Under the pieces are notes generated by a model, which saw only the letters and a program-made list of their open reading frames with translations, was not told the DNA's origin and ran no database searches. The position numbers and the translations under genes were made by a program. Below are positions 35,579-44,064 of a stretch of 64,000 nucleotides of DNA, in pieces. Position 1 is the first letter of the stretch. Each line of letters starts with the position of its first letter. The stretch is from Vallitalea sp. (GTDB lineage: Bacteria > Bacillota > Clostridia > Lachnospirales > Vallitaleaceae): the NCBI GenBank assembly GCA_025210235.1, contig JAOASG010000071.1, forward strand, positions 1 to 64,000, written 5' to 3'.

Positions 35579-36930
35579 TGGATAGAAAGAAATTTATTGA
35601 TATTTTATTTAATAAAGGAAAAGATGCTGGTTTTGAAGAAATGGAAGTATATATAAGTGGAAATAAAGAACTAGAGATAATGGCTTTTAAAGGGGAAGTA
35701 GATAATTATACTATTGCAGAAAAAGAAGGGCTTTCTTTTAGAGGAATATACAATGGTAAAATGGGATATTCTTATACAGAAAAAATTGATGAGAGTTCTA
35801 TAGATTTACTTATTAATGAAGCTATAGAAAATTCAAAGATAGTAGATTTAAAGAAAAAAGAGTATATATTTGAAGGTTCAAATGAATATGAAGATATAGT
35901 TACTTATAATAAACAATCAGAAAAAATAAGCACAGAAGAAAAAATTGATTTTGCTATAAATTTAGAAAATGAAGGACGACAAATAGATAATAGAGTTGAT
36001 AATATTAATTATTGCTTGTTTAATGATAGCAGTAGTAGTACTATGATTGCTAATACTAAAGGACTTAATCTAGAGAGTAAGTCAAATATGTACGTGTCTT
36101 ATGTATCTGCCCTAGTTAAAGAAGGGGATGATGTTAAGACAGGCGATAAATTCATAGTGAGTAATGATTTTAGTGACTTTAACTATAAAGAAATGGCAAG
36201 TGAAGCTGTTTCAGAAGGGTTATCTATGTTAGGAGCAAAATCGATTGAATCAGGAGATTATCCTGTTATTCTTAGATCAGATGTTTCTGCTAATATATTA
36301 AAAGCTTTTGCTGAAATTTTTTCTGCAGATAATGTTCAGAAAGATTTATCATTATTAAAAGATAAAATTGGAGAAAAAATTGCTACGTCTTCAGTCTCAA
36401 TTATTGATGATCCTTTTATGAAAAACGGAGCATATACAAGTTCTTTTGATGCTGAGGGAGTTGCTACAACGTACAAAAAGATTGTTGATAAAGGGGTATT
36501 AACAACATATCTTTATAATCTAAAAACTGCTAAAAAAGATAATACTGAATCAACAGGGAATGCTTTTAAAGCTTCATATAAATCACCTATTGAAATTGCA
36601 CCAACAAATATGTACATAGAAAATGGGGATATTAGTTTTGATGAAATGGTTAGCGGTATTGATAGAGGAGTAATAATAATTGATGTGCAAGGATTACATT
36701 CTGGATTAAATACTATTTCAGGTGATTTCTCCTTATCAGCCTATGGTTACGAGATTTTAAATGGGAAAATTAATAGACCAATTAATCAAATTACTGTATC
36801 TGGTAATTACTATGATGTTCTTAAAAACGTTGAACAAATAGGAAATGATTTAACATTCGCGTTACCAGGTAAAGGTTATATTGGTTCACCATCTATTAAA
36901 GTAAAGACTTTATCTATAGCGGGAGAATAA
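35578..36930 (+). CDS. tldE: TldE/PmbA partner subunit
   Basis: This 450-residue PmbA/TldE protein lacks the HExxxH zinc site, as expected for the non-catalytic partner. It keeps the shared fold (ELEIMAFKGEVDNYTIAEKEGLSFRG-type start; TFALPGKGYIGSPSIKVKTLSIAGE end). Overlap with tldD by one base indicates coupled translation. An intrinsic terminator follows. No peptide precursor gene is evident nearby. Confidence 0.94.
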   Translation: MDRKKFIDILFNKGKDAGFEEMEVYISGNKELEIMAFKGEVDNYTIAEKEGLSFRGIYNGKMGYSYTEKIDESSIDLLINEAIENSKIVDLKKKEYIFEGSNEYEDIVTYNKQSEKISTEEKIDFAINLENEGRQIDNRVDNINYCLFNDSSSSTMIANTKGLNLESKSNMYVSYVSALVKEGDDVKTGDKFIVSNDFSDFNYKEMASEAVSEGLSMLGAKSIESGDYPVILRSDVSANILKAFAEIFSADNVQKDLSLLKDKIGEKIATSSVSIIDDPFMKNGAYTSSFDAEGVATTYKKIVDKGVLTTYLYNLKTAKKDNTESTGNAFKASYKSPIEIAPTNMYIENGDISFDEMVSGIDRGVIIIDVQGLHSGLNTISGDFSLSAYGYEILNGKINRPINQITVSGNYYDVLKNVEQIGNDLTFALPGKGYIGSPSIKVKTLSIAGE

Positions 36931-36951
36931 TGAAATAAGAAGTATTATGAG

Positions 36952-36994
36952 AAAACACCTCTATGAGTATATTTAATTCATAGAGGTGTTTTAA
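36952..36994 (+). terminator. Intrinsic terminator after tldE
   Basis: AAACACCTCTATGA pairs with TCATAGAGGTGTTT and ends in TTTT. Confidence 0.88.
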
Positions 36995-37071
36995 TGTTAT
37001 ATAGATAGAATTAGGTGTAAATATGTATATGAATGATATTGGTTTATATTTAGAGTTTTTTAAGTATTTAA

Positions 37072-37419
37072 TTAGCCAAAACTTAAAACTAATCCAAGTA
37101 TGGCAGATATAAGTATAATAATAAAAATTAGTTTGACATATTTTTCAATGTTGGTTAGTTTTATATTGTTGTCAATGTTAGAAAATAATATTAGATCTTC
37201 TTCAGTCAGGTCCCAATATTTAACAGTATAATATCTTTCGTAATTATTATTAGTACTTTCTAAATCTACATAAATATTATGCTGTTCTTTATATCTTTGT
37301 TTTTCTTTGTATTTCATTTTATTAATCTTATTACTTTCTTCTTCACAGATATAAATTCTATCATAATAACCTTTATCATAAAAATATTGATGTTTTTTAT
37401 TTATACTTTTTTGATTCAA
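37072..37419 (-). CDS. Small C-tail membrane protein, unknown
   Basis: This 115-residue protein has a highly charged N-terminal part rich in Tyr, Lys and Glu, ending in one TM segment (LIFIIILISAILGLVLSFG) at the extreme C-terminus, which suggests a tail-anchored protein facing the cytoplasm. AAGGGGAG precedes the ATG on the minus strand. It converges on tldE. No function assigned. Confidence 0.55.
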   Translation of the reverse strand: MNQKSINKKHQYFYDKGYYDRIYICEEESNKINKMKYKEKQRYKEQHNIYVDLESTNNNYERYYTVKYWDLTEEDLILFSNIDNNIKLTNIEKYVKLIFIIILISAILGLVLSFG

Positions 37420-37581
37420 TGAAATCTCCCCTTTATTTCTTTATCGTGTTTACTATATACAATTCATTCGATTAATTATATCATATATTAGTAGTTTCAG
37501 AAGAGCAATGTTTGACATTTAAAAAGATTAGCTGTAAAATTCATAGGGAATGTGGCGAATATTTAAAAAGGGGAGATATAA

Positions 37582-38328
37582 TTGCTAGAAAATATGATGA
37601 AGTGGAGTTTGAAAAAGAAATTAATAACATTATTAATATTTATTATTTCAATATTTTATTTTAAAGCTTTTTTTACAAAAGGAGTATTTTTTGAAGATAC
37701 TTTTTTAAAAAAACACGTTATAGGTAATGAATGTCATTATAAAGGTGAACATATAGAAGGAAATATTGATATAGCTGTTAAAGGTAAAGTTGAAGAAGGT
37801 AACAGTGTTGATGTTATTTATAAATTGCCAAATAATATAAATAAGAAGTATGAAGTTGTTTTCAATAAAGTAGATAAATTAGATGAATCCTATGAATTTG
37901 AAATTTATGAAGAATCCAAAAGAGTTTATAAAGGAAGTTATAATAACGCCTTACCTTTTTTATTAAATGAATATAATGAACCATTAGTATGTATTTCAGT
38001 TGGTTTTCATAATACTAATCAATTTAATCAAGATTATAAAATATATTTCACAAACGTATTAGCATTTGCAATGCGTACTAATGAAAGAATACGAGGTGAA
38101 TTTAAACTTTTACTTATTTCATTTATAATGTTTTTGGGTACATTAATTGACTATAAATTCCCTTTATTTAGTTTTAAATTAAAATATATATTATCTGTAG
38201 ATGATCCTGAGCCATCTGATTTTTATTTATTCATGCAAAGATTATCTTGGTATGTCGTGCCTATAATAGGTGTAATTATTATGATAATAGCATTATTCTT
38301 TGAAAAATTTGAAGATATGTTTGTATAA
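37582..38328 (+). CDS. Membrane protein with extracytoplasmic domain, unknown
   Basis: This 248-residue protein has a TM at about residues 9-27, an outward domain of about 140 residues and two further TMs (about 170-190 and 220-242). The start is probably TTG 37582, supported by GGGGAG 7 bases upstream; ATGs at 37594 and 37597 are alternatives. It precedes the MoxR/Bat operon by about 155 bases with a separate promoter between. I do not recognise the family. Confidence 0.55.
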   Translation: MLENMMKWSLKKKLITLLIFIISIFYFKAFFTKGVFFEDTFLKKHVIGNECHYKGEHIEGNIDIAVKGKVEEGNSVDVIYKLPNNINKKYEVVFNKVDKLDESYEFEIYEESKRVYKGSYNNALPFLLNEYNEPLVCISVGFHNTNQFNQDYKIYFTNVLAFAMRTNERIRGEFKLLLISFIMFLGTLIDYKFPLFSFKLKYILSVDDPEPSDFYLFMQRLSWYVVPIIGVIIMIIALFFEKFEDMFV

Positions 38329-38392
38329 ATTTACAATTTGTTCATATTAAATTCAAAAATTAAATATAAAATAGTATCTAGTAAAAATTACA

Positions 38393-38465
38393 TTATTTAA
38401 ACTTTGTAAATTGTAAAAATCTTACTTATAATAGTATATTTAAGTTCGAAGTTTAAGTTACATAA
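38393..38465. repeat. Inverted-repeat element, family 2, copy 2
   Basis: Arms TTTAAACTTTG (about 38396-38406) and CGAAGTTTAAG (about 38447-38457) are imperfect inverted repeats. The right end, TTCGAAGTTTAAGTTACATAA, resembles the copy at 21857-21926 at all but a few bases. The element encloses the promoter of the moxR gene. Confidence 0.5.
38404..38432 (+). promoter_or_regulatory. Sigma-A promoter of the MoxR/Bat operon
   Basis: TTGTAA (38404-38409) and TATAAT (38427-38432) are separated by 17 bases, about 55 bases before the moxR start. The promoter lies between the arms of the inverted repeat, so the repeat could act as an operator. Confidence 0.68.
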
Positions 38466-38485
38466 GAGACAAGGAGGATTAACAA

Positions 38486-39439
38486 ATGGAAGCAATAACT
38501 TTATCAGATAAGCAACATCTAGTAAGTTTAATAAAAAAAGAAATTAACAAAGTCATTATTGGTCAAGATTATATGATTGATAGAATATTAATAGGGCTTA
38601 TGACTGGAGGACATATTCTATTAGAAGGTGTTCCAGGACTTGCAAAATCATTAACTGCAAGCACAATAGCACAGGTAAGCGGAGTAGATTATAAAAGGAT
38701 ACAATTTACACCAGATCTTTTACCAGCAGATATTCTTGGTACAGAAATATATAATCAAAAAACAGGTGAATTTATTATAAAAAAAGGGCCTATCTTTAGT
38801 AATCTAATATTAGCTGATGAAGTAAATCGTGCTCCTGCTAAGGTTCAGTCAGCTTTACTTGAAGCTATGCAGGAAAAACAAGTTACAATTGGTGATACAA
38901 CTTATCAGCTTGAAAAACCTTTCCTAGTTATAGCTACTCAAAATCCATTAGAACAACAAGGTACTTATCAGTTACCCGAAGCACAACAAGATAGATTTAT
39001 GATGAAATTAAAAGTTGAATATCCAGATAGAAATGAAGAGAGACAAATTATTGAACGTTTTTCTATAGAACAATCAGATAATACAACACTAAACAAGATT
39101 TTATCATGTGAAAATATTTTAGAATTAAGAAAGCAAATCAATGGCATTTATATAGACGATAATATTAAAAATTATGTTTTAGATATTATTTTAATGACAA
39201 GAGATAAATCAGAGTATATTTCTTGTGGAGCATCTCCTCGTGCAAGTATTAACCTTATAAAGGTAGCAAAATGTAAAGCTTTTATAGAAGGAAGAGATTA
39301 TGTTGTACCAGATGATATTAAAGCTATGGTATATGATGTTTTAAGACATAGAATTGCACTTTCATATGAAGCGGAAGCAGAGGATATAACTTCTGAAGAC
39401 ATAATAACTGGAATTTTGGAAAAAGTTAATTTACCATAA
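38486..39439 (+). CDS. MoxR-family AAA+ ATPase
   Basis: This 317-residue AAA+ ATPase has Walker A LEGVPGLAKS, Walker B ILADEVNRAPAKVQ, sensor 1 IATQNPLEQQG and the MoxR-typical LPEAQQDRFMMKL. MoxR proteins act as chaperones for VWA-domain partners. AAGGAGG precedes the ATG. It heads the operon with DUF58, two VWA proteins, a TPR protein and BatD. Confidence 0.95.
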   Translation: MEAITLSDKQHLVSLIKKEINKVIIGQDYMIDRILIGLMTGGHILLEGVPGLAKSLTASTIAQVSGVDYKRIQFTPDLLPADILGTEIYNQKTGEFIIKKGPIFSNLILADEVNRAPAKVQSALLEAMQEKQVTIGDTTYQLEKPFLVIATQNPLEQQGTYQLPEAQQDRFMMKLKVEYPDRNEERQIIERFSIEQSDNTTLNKILSCENILELRKQINGIYIDDNIKNYVLDIILMTRDKSEYISCGASPRASINLIKVAKCKAFIEGRDYVVPDDIKAMVYDVLRHRIALSYEAEAEDITSEDIITGILEKVNLP

Positions 39440-39454
39440 TTAAAGGAGTTTATT

Positions 39455-40276
39455 ATGATATCCAAGGAAATGATTAAAAAAATAAGGAAAATTGAAATAA
39501 AATCAAATAAAATAGTTGAAGAAATATTTTCTGGAGAATATCGTTCTGGATTCAAAGGTAAAGGAATGGAATTCGAGGATATTAGACAATATTATCATGG
39601 TGATGATGTAAGAAATATTGACTGGAATGTTACCGCTAGACATAATAATGCATTCGTAAAACAATTTTGTGAAGAACGTGAATTAAATGTTTTTCTATTA
39701 ATTGATATGTCAAAATCCAATAGTTTTGGAAATAAGAAAGACTTAATTGCAGAAATAGGCGCAACTCTAGCTTTTTCAGCTTGTAAAAATAATGATAGGG
39801 TTGGTATGATTCTTTTTACAGAAAAAGTAGAGAAGTATATTCCTTCAAAAAAAGGGAAAAAACATGTTTTATCAATGATAGAAAATATCTTAACTTTCCA
39901 ACCTAAATTAGGTGGAACTAATTTAACAAATGCATTTGAGTATTTTAATAGAGTTGAAAAAAAACGAAGTGTAGTTATTATAATATCCGATTTTCTTGAT
40001 GAAGGTTATGAAAAAGATTTGAAAATAATATCTAAAAAACATGATGTTGTTATGATACGTGTAATAGATAGGGCAGAAGAATTAATCCCAAAAGGTGCTA
40101 TTTTTACTTTTGAAGACCTAGAAACAGGAAAGACAATTGCACTAGATAATCTTAAAAATGAGTATAAATTAGAAAATAACTTTAATATGTATAAAAGAAA
40201 TATGATTAATATTTATACTGATGAAGATTATTATATACCATTAAAACAATTTCTAAGAAGAAGGGGTAGAAGATGA
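39455..40276 (+). CDS. DUF58 domain protein
   Basis: This 273-residue protein has the DUF58 signature YRSGFKGKGMEFEDIRQYYHGDDVRNIDW followed by a VWA-like core whose metal site reads LLIDMSKSNSFG. No TM segments are seen, unlike many longer DUF58 proteins. It is normally encoded directly after MoxR. It overlaps the next gene by 4 bases (ATGA). Confidence 0.92.
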   Translation: MISKEMIKKIRKIEIKSNKIVEEIFSGEYRSGFKGKGMEFEDIRQYYHGDDVRNIDWNVTARHNNAFVKQFCEERELNVFLLIDMSKSNSFGNKKDLIAEIGATLAFSACKNNDRVGMILFTEKVEKYIPSKKGKKHVLSMIENILTFQPKLGGTNLTNAFEYFNRVEKKRSVVIIISDFLDEGYEKDLKIISKKHDVVMIRVIDRAEELIPKGAIFTFEDLETGKTIALDNLKNEYKLENNFNMYKRNMINIYTDEDYYIPLKQFLRRRGRR

Positions 40277-41064
40277 AAAAAGGAAAAATAAAACTTATAA
40301 CTTTATGTATATCCTTGTTATTACTTATTTCATCTTCACATGTCTTAGCAGAGCAAAGAAGCATCTTTGTTGGAGATTTAATTAATATTAAAGTTATAAC
40401 TAATGAATATACGGAAGATGAACTAAAAGATAAGTTTAATGATTTTGAAGTAGTTGATATTAAAACTGAGACAGATGGATATACAGTTACTATTCGTACC
40501 TTTGAAGTAGGTAAAAAAACTATTAAGATTGATAATAAAGAGATTGAAATTGAAGTTAAGTCAACTCTTAAAGAAATTCAGGAAGATGGTGTATATGATG
40601 GAGATTTAAATATAAAGGAGAACAAATTTTCTTTTGAATTTAAATATGTATTATATATATTAATATGCATTTTCATTATATCTATTATAATTCTTTTATA
40701 CAGAATTATAAAAAGAAGAAGAAAAAAAGAGTTAACTGCTTATAAATATTTTATTAATCAAACAAAAAATATAATATTAAATAATCATGAGTGTTTTGTC
40801 GAGATGACTAGATTGTTTAAACAGTATTTAGAATCAACTTATTCATGTAGTATAAAAGGTAAAACCTGTAATGAAATAATTGTAGAAATATCTCAGATAC
40901 AACCTTTGCAAATTATATTATCAGAAGTTGAAGAATGGCTTAGAAAAAGTGATTACTATAAATTTACAGGTATAAAAGCATTAATGGAGCAAAAACAGGA
41001 ATTATTAGAAGAATTAATAGTTATAGTAAATAAAATTGAAGAAATAAAAGAGGTAAAAAAATGA
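40273..41064 (+). CDS. Membrane protein of Bat operon, DUF4381-like position
   Basis: This 263-residue protein has a signal peptide (about 1-26), a beta-rich outward domain of about 100 residues, one TM near 130-152 followed by a basic stop-transfer stretch, and a helical cytoplasmic part of about 110 residues. Its place between DUF58 and the first VWA protein, and its TM-plus-helical C-terminus, match the DUF4381-type component of such operons; sequence identity to that family could not be checked. It overlaps genes on both sides by 4 bases. Confidence 0.6.
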   Translation: MKKGKIKLITLCISLLLLISSSHVLAEQRSIFVGDLINIKVITNEYTEDELKDKFNDFEVVDIKTETDGYTVTIRTFEVGKKTIKIDNKEIEIEVKSTLKEIQEDGVYDGDLNIKENKFSFEFKYVLYILICIFIISIIILLYRIIKRRRKKELTAYKYFINQTKNIILNNHECFVEMTRLFKQYLESTYSCSIKGKTCNEIIVEISQIQPLQIILSEVEEWLRKSDYYKFTGIKALMEQKQELLEELIVIVNKIEEIKEVKK

Positions 41065-42032
41065 TAAGATTAGCAAATTGGTATTTTTTATTATTAATAC
41101 CCTTTACTATTTATGTTTTTTTTATAAAGAAAAAAAATACTGCAATGAAATTCTCTAGTGTGAAAATTCTTCAAAGTTCTGGAATGAAAAAAACTATAAA
41201 ACATAGAATCGGAAGATATATTATTGGTTTAGGTATCATTTTATTAATTGTAGGTATGGCAAGACCACAATTAATAAATCGTTCAAATCTCAGTTCAAAA
41301 AAAGGAATTGACATTGCTATGGTATTAGACGTATCTGGTTCAATGGAATCAGTAGATTTTAAACCAAACCGTCTCGAAGTAGCAAAAGATACTATAGAGA
41401 ATTTTGTTGAGGAGAGACCATCAGATAGGACTGCTTTAATTATTTTTGGTGGTACTGCTTATACTAGAATTCCATTAACACTAGATCATAACATTTTAAA
41501 GGAGTCACTAGATGATATAAGTACAAAGTCAGTTAATCAAGATGGTACAGCCATTGGAATGGCTCTATCTGTAGGGCTTAATAGATTAAAAAAGAGTGAT
41601 TCTGAGTCTAAAATAATGATATTGGTTACTGATGGTGATAACAATGCTGGAGCTATTAATCCAAATACTGCAGCAAATTTAGCCAAAGAATTAGGTATAA
41701 AAGTATATACAATTGGTGTGGGAACGGATAAAGACATCTTTCCAGTAAAAGACATTTTTGGAAATGTCAGATACCAACAATTTGAAGGTGGTCTTAATGA
41801 AGAATTACTAAAGGAAATAGCAGAAACAACTGGTGGTCAGTATTATCGAGCAAAAGATTCCAAAACTTTGTCAAATATCTTTTCTAACATAAATGAATTA
41901 GAAAAAACTAAATTTAATAAAGATGATTTTACTCAATATAATGAACTTGCCTTTAATCTGATAAAACTTGCTCTGGTTTTATTACTTGTAGGTATTTTTC
42001 TTGAGCGATATTATTTTATTCAGATTCCTTAA
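41061..42032 (+). CDS. batA: VWA-domain membrane protein BatA-like
   Basis: This 323-residue protein has two N-terminal TMs (about 8-24 and 52-67), a VWA domain with an intact MIDAS motif (MVLDVSGSMESVDF, then a Thr in NQDGTAIG and VTDGDNN), and a C-terminal TM. This is the BatA/YfbK-type architecture, which displays the VWA domain outside the membrane. It overlaps the previous gene by 4 bases (ATGA). Confidence 0.88.
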   Translation: MIRLANWYFLLLIPFTIYVFFIKKKNTAMKFSSVKILQSSGMKKTIKHRIGRYIIGLGIILLIVGMARPQLINRSNLSSKKGIDIAMVLDVSGSMESVDFKPNRLEVAKDTIENFVEERPSDRTALIIFGGTAYTRIPLTLDHNILKESLDDISTKSVNQDGTAIGMALSVGLNRLKKSDSESKIMILVTDGDNNAGAINPNTAANLAKELGIKVYTIGVGTDKDIFPVKDIFGNVRYQQFEGGLNEELLKEIAETTGGQYYRAKDSKTLSNIFSNINELEKTKFNKDDFTQYNELAFNLIKLALVLLLVGIFLERYYFIQIP

Positions 42033-42070
42033 GAAAGGTTAGTAGAAATTTAGTTTTAAAGGAGGGCATT

Positions 42071-43078
42071 ATGAGTAATTTAGAATTTAGATATCCTTTT
42101 AATGGAATATATTTCGTGATTCTTGTAGTATGTGTTGTTATATTTATATTAGGTTATTATAAAAAGAAAAAAATAATGGATTTATTAAAGATTCATACAA
42201 AATCAAAATTCGTTGTCATAAAGATTATATCAATGTGTTTAGGAATAGGATTGATAGTTTTTTCACTTATTGGGCCACAAAAATTTAATGGGGTTACAGA
42301 AGTTGATAGAGTAGGATTAGATATTTATGTACTGATTGATACGTCTAAAAGTATGTTGGTAGAAGATATTAAACCAAATAGAATTAGTAGAGCTCAAAAA
42401 ATAGTAGAAGAAATCGTTGATAATCTTCAAGGAGATAGAATTGGATTTATTCCTTTTTCATCATCATCATATATACAAATGCCTTTGACCGATGACTATG
42501 ATTTAGCTAAGTTGTTTTTAAAGGTAATTGATACAGATATGATTGGAGGGGGAGGAAGTAACGTTGGTAACGCAATAAAATTAGCATATGGTTCTTTTGA
42601 GGAGACGTCAAGTTCAGATAAAGTTATAATAGTTTTAAGTGATGGTGAAGAACATGATTCTAAGAGTTTAGATGTACTAAAGAAAATTAACGATAAGAAT
42701 ATGAAAATATTTTGTATCGGTATTGGATCAGAAAAAGGTGGTTTAATACCTATTTATGATAAAGTGACAAATAAAGCAATCGACTATAAGAAAGATAAAA
42801 ATGGACAATTTGTTATGTCTAAGTTAAATCCCAAGACACTAGAAAATCTTGCTCAAAAAAGTAAAGGTTCTTATTATAAGTCATCAATTAAAGGAGAAGA
42901 GATTAATTTACTTATTAACGATATTAATAAATTGAAAAGAGATACTATAAAAATAGAAAAAGTAAAGAGGTATAAACAATTATATCAATACTTTTTAGGG
43001 GTTGGGTTATTATTATTTATCTTAGGGTATTTAAGTAATTGCAAAACTACTACATCCAGAAAGGAGAAATTAGATTGA
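42071..43078 (+). CDS. batB: VWA-domain membrane protein BatB-like
   Basis: This 335-residue protein has the same architecture as BatA. The MIDAS motif is LIDTSKSMLVEDIKPNR, keeping DxSxS although Lys replaces the usual Gly. VLSDGEEHD supplies the late Asp. A C-terminal TM is followed by a short tail (SNCKTTTSRKEKLD) encoded by a fragment of the MITE-like repeat. It overlaps the TTG start of the TPR gene. GGAGGGC precedes its ATG. Confidence 0.88.
   Translation: MSNLEFRYPFNGIYFVILVVCVVIFILGYYKKKKIMDLLKIHTKSKFVVIKIISMCLGIGLIVFSLIGPQKFNGVTEVDRVGLDIYVLIDTSKSMLVEDIKPNRISRAQKIVEEIVDNLQGDRIGFIPFSSSSYIQMPLTDDYDLAKLFLKVIDTDMIGGGGSNVGNAIKLAYGSFEETSSSDKVIIVLSDGEEHDSKSLDVLKKINDKNMKIFCIGIGSEKGGLIPIYDKVTNKAIDYKKDKNGQFVMSKLNPKTLENLAQKSKGSYYKSSIKGEEINLLINDINKLKRDTIKIEKVKRYKQLYQYFLGVGLLLFILGYLSNCKTTTSRKEKLD
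43033..43050. repeat. Terminal fragment of the MITE-like repeat
   Basis: AAGTAATTGCAAAACTAC matches the left end of the full copies exactly over 18 bases. It lies inside the 3' end of batB and encodes part of its cytoplasmic tail. Confidence 0.6.
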
Positions 43079-44064
43079 AAAAGATTTCTTTTACTACGGG
43101 AATTTTAATAGTTTGTTTAGCTATATTATTTTTAACTGGGTTTTTAGATTTTGATAATAGGGTAAATAATTCTATTATTGAAGGCAATAAATATTATAAA
43201 TCTGGAGATTATGATAAAGCTTTAGAAGTATATCAAAAAAGCTTGGTTAATTATCCTGATAATGAATTACTTAATTATAATTCAGGACAAGCTTCATATA
43301 GACTAAGTAAATTTCAAGAAGCAATTGATTATTATAATAAAGCTAATGAGACTGTAGATAGATATCTAAACTCAGGAAATTGTAGTCTAAAAATTGGAGA
43401 TAGCATAGAAGAAAATAATATTAATGAGAAATTACAGTATTATAATAATGCGCTAGAAACATATAAAAATGGTATTATTGAGTTTCCTCAAAATGTAAAA
43501 CTAAAGTATAATTATGAATTTGTAAAACAAAAGATAGATGAGTTAAATAAGAAACAAAAGCAACAAGAAAATGATAAGCAACAACAAGATAATAAAAACC
43601 AAGAAAATAAAGAAGACCAAAAAAACAATAATAATCAGCAAAATAAAGATAATAGTCAGCAAAAAGATAATAATCAAGATAAAGATAATAAGAATGATAG
43701 TAAGGAAAATAAAAACAATAAAGAAAACCAAGAAAATGAAGATGACCAAAATAACCAAACAGATAAAGAAGATAAAGAAGGTCAAGATAATTTAGATTCT
43801 AAGGAAGACCACAAAGATCAAAATAAAGATGAGGAACAAAAGAAATCTAATACTAATAAAAGCGAAGAAAAAAATGAAGATCAAAAGGACATTATAGAAA
43901 ATAAAGAGAATAAATCTGTAGATGACAATAATCCATCAGAATTTAATCAAAATAATGAAGAGATTATGCAAATATTAAAGATGCTAGAAAAGCAAGAAGA
44001 AGATAGTCTAAAGAATAATCATGAAGTACAAAATGGCGGTAAGGAGGATAAATATGATTGGTAA
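43075..44064 (+). CDS. batC: TPR membrane protein BatC-like with long charged Q/N/K tail
   Basis: This 329-residue protein has an N-terminal TM (about 5-22), then TPR repeats (IIEGNKYYKSGDYDKALEVY; NYNSGQASYRLSKFQEAIDYY). From about residue 160 a low-complexity tail of some 150 residues is dominated by Gln, Asn, Lys, Asp and Glu. The start is TTG 43075 with AAGGAG at 9 bases; it overlaps the batB stop. TPR proteins in Bat operons are presumed scaffolds for the VWA partners. The tail encodes no visible domain. Confidence 0.85.
   Translation: MKKISFTTGILIVCLAILFLTGFLDFDNRVNNSIIEGNKYYKSGDYDKALEVYQKSLVNYPDNELLNYNSGQASYRLSKFQEAIDYYNKANETVDRYLNSGNCSLKIGDSIEENNINEKLQYYNNALETYKNGIIEFPQNVKLKYNYEFVKQKIDELNKKQKQQENDKQQQDNKNQENKEDQKNNNNQQNKDNSQQKDNNQDKDNKNDSKENKNNKENQENEDDQNNQTDKEDKEGQDNLDSKEDHKDQNKDEEQKKSNTNKSEEKNEDQKDIIENKENKSVDDNNPSEFNQNNEEIMQILKMLEKQEEDSLKNNHEVQNGGKEDKYDW

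Noticed and set aside
43543-43785. Minus-strand hydrophobic ORF opposite batC
   Set aside because: It is the antisense shadow of the Lys/Asn-rich tail of BatC; A-rich coding DNA gives Ile/Phe/Leu-rich antisense frames. No ribosome binding site.
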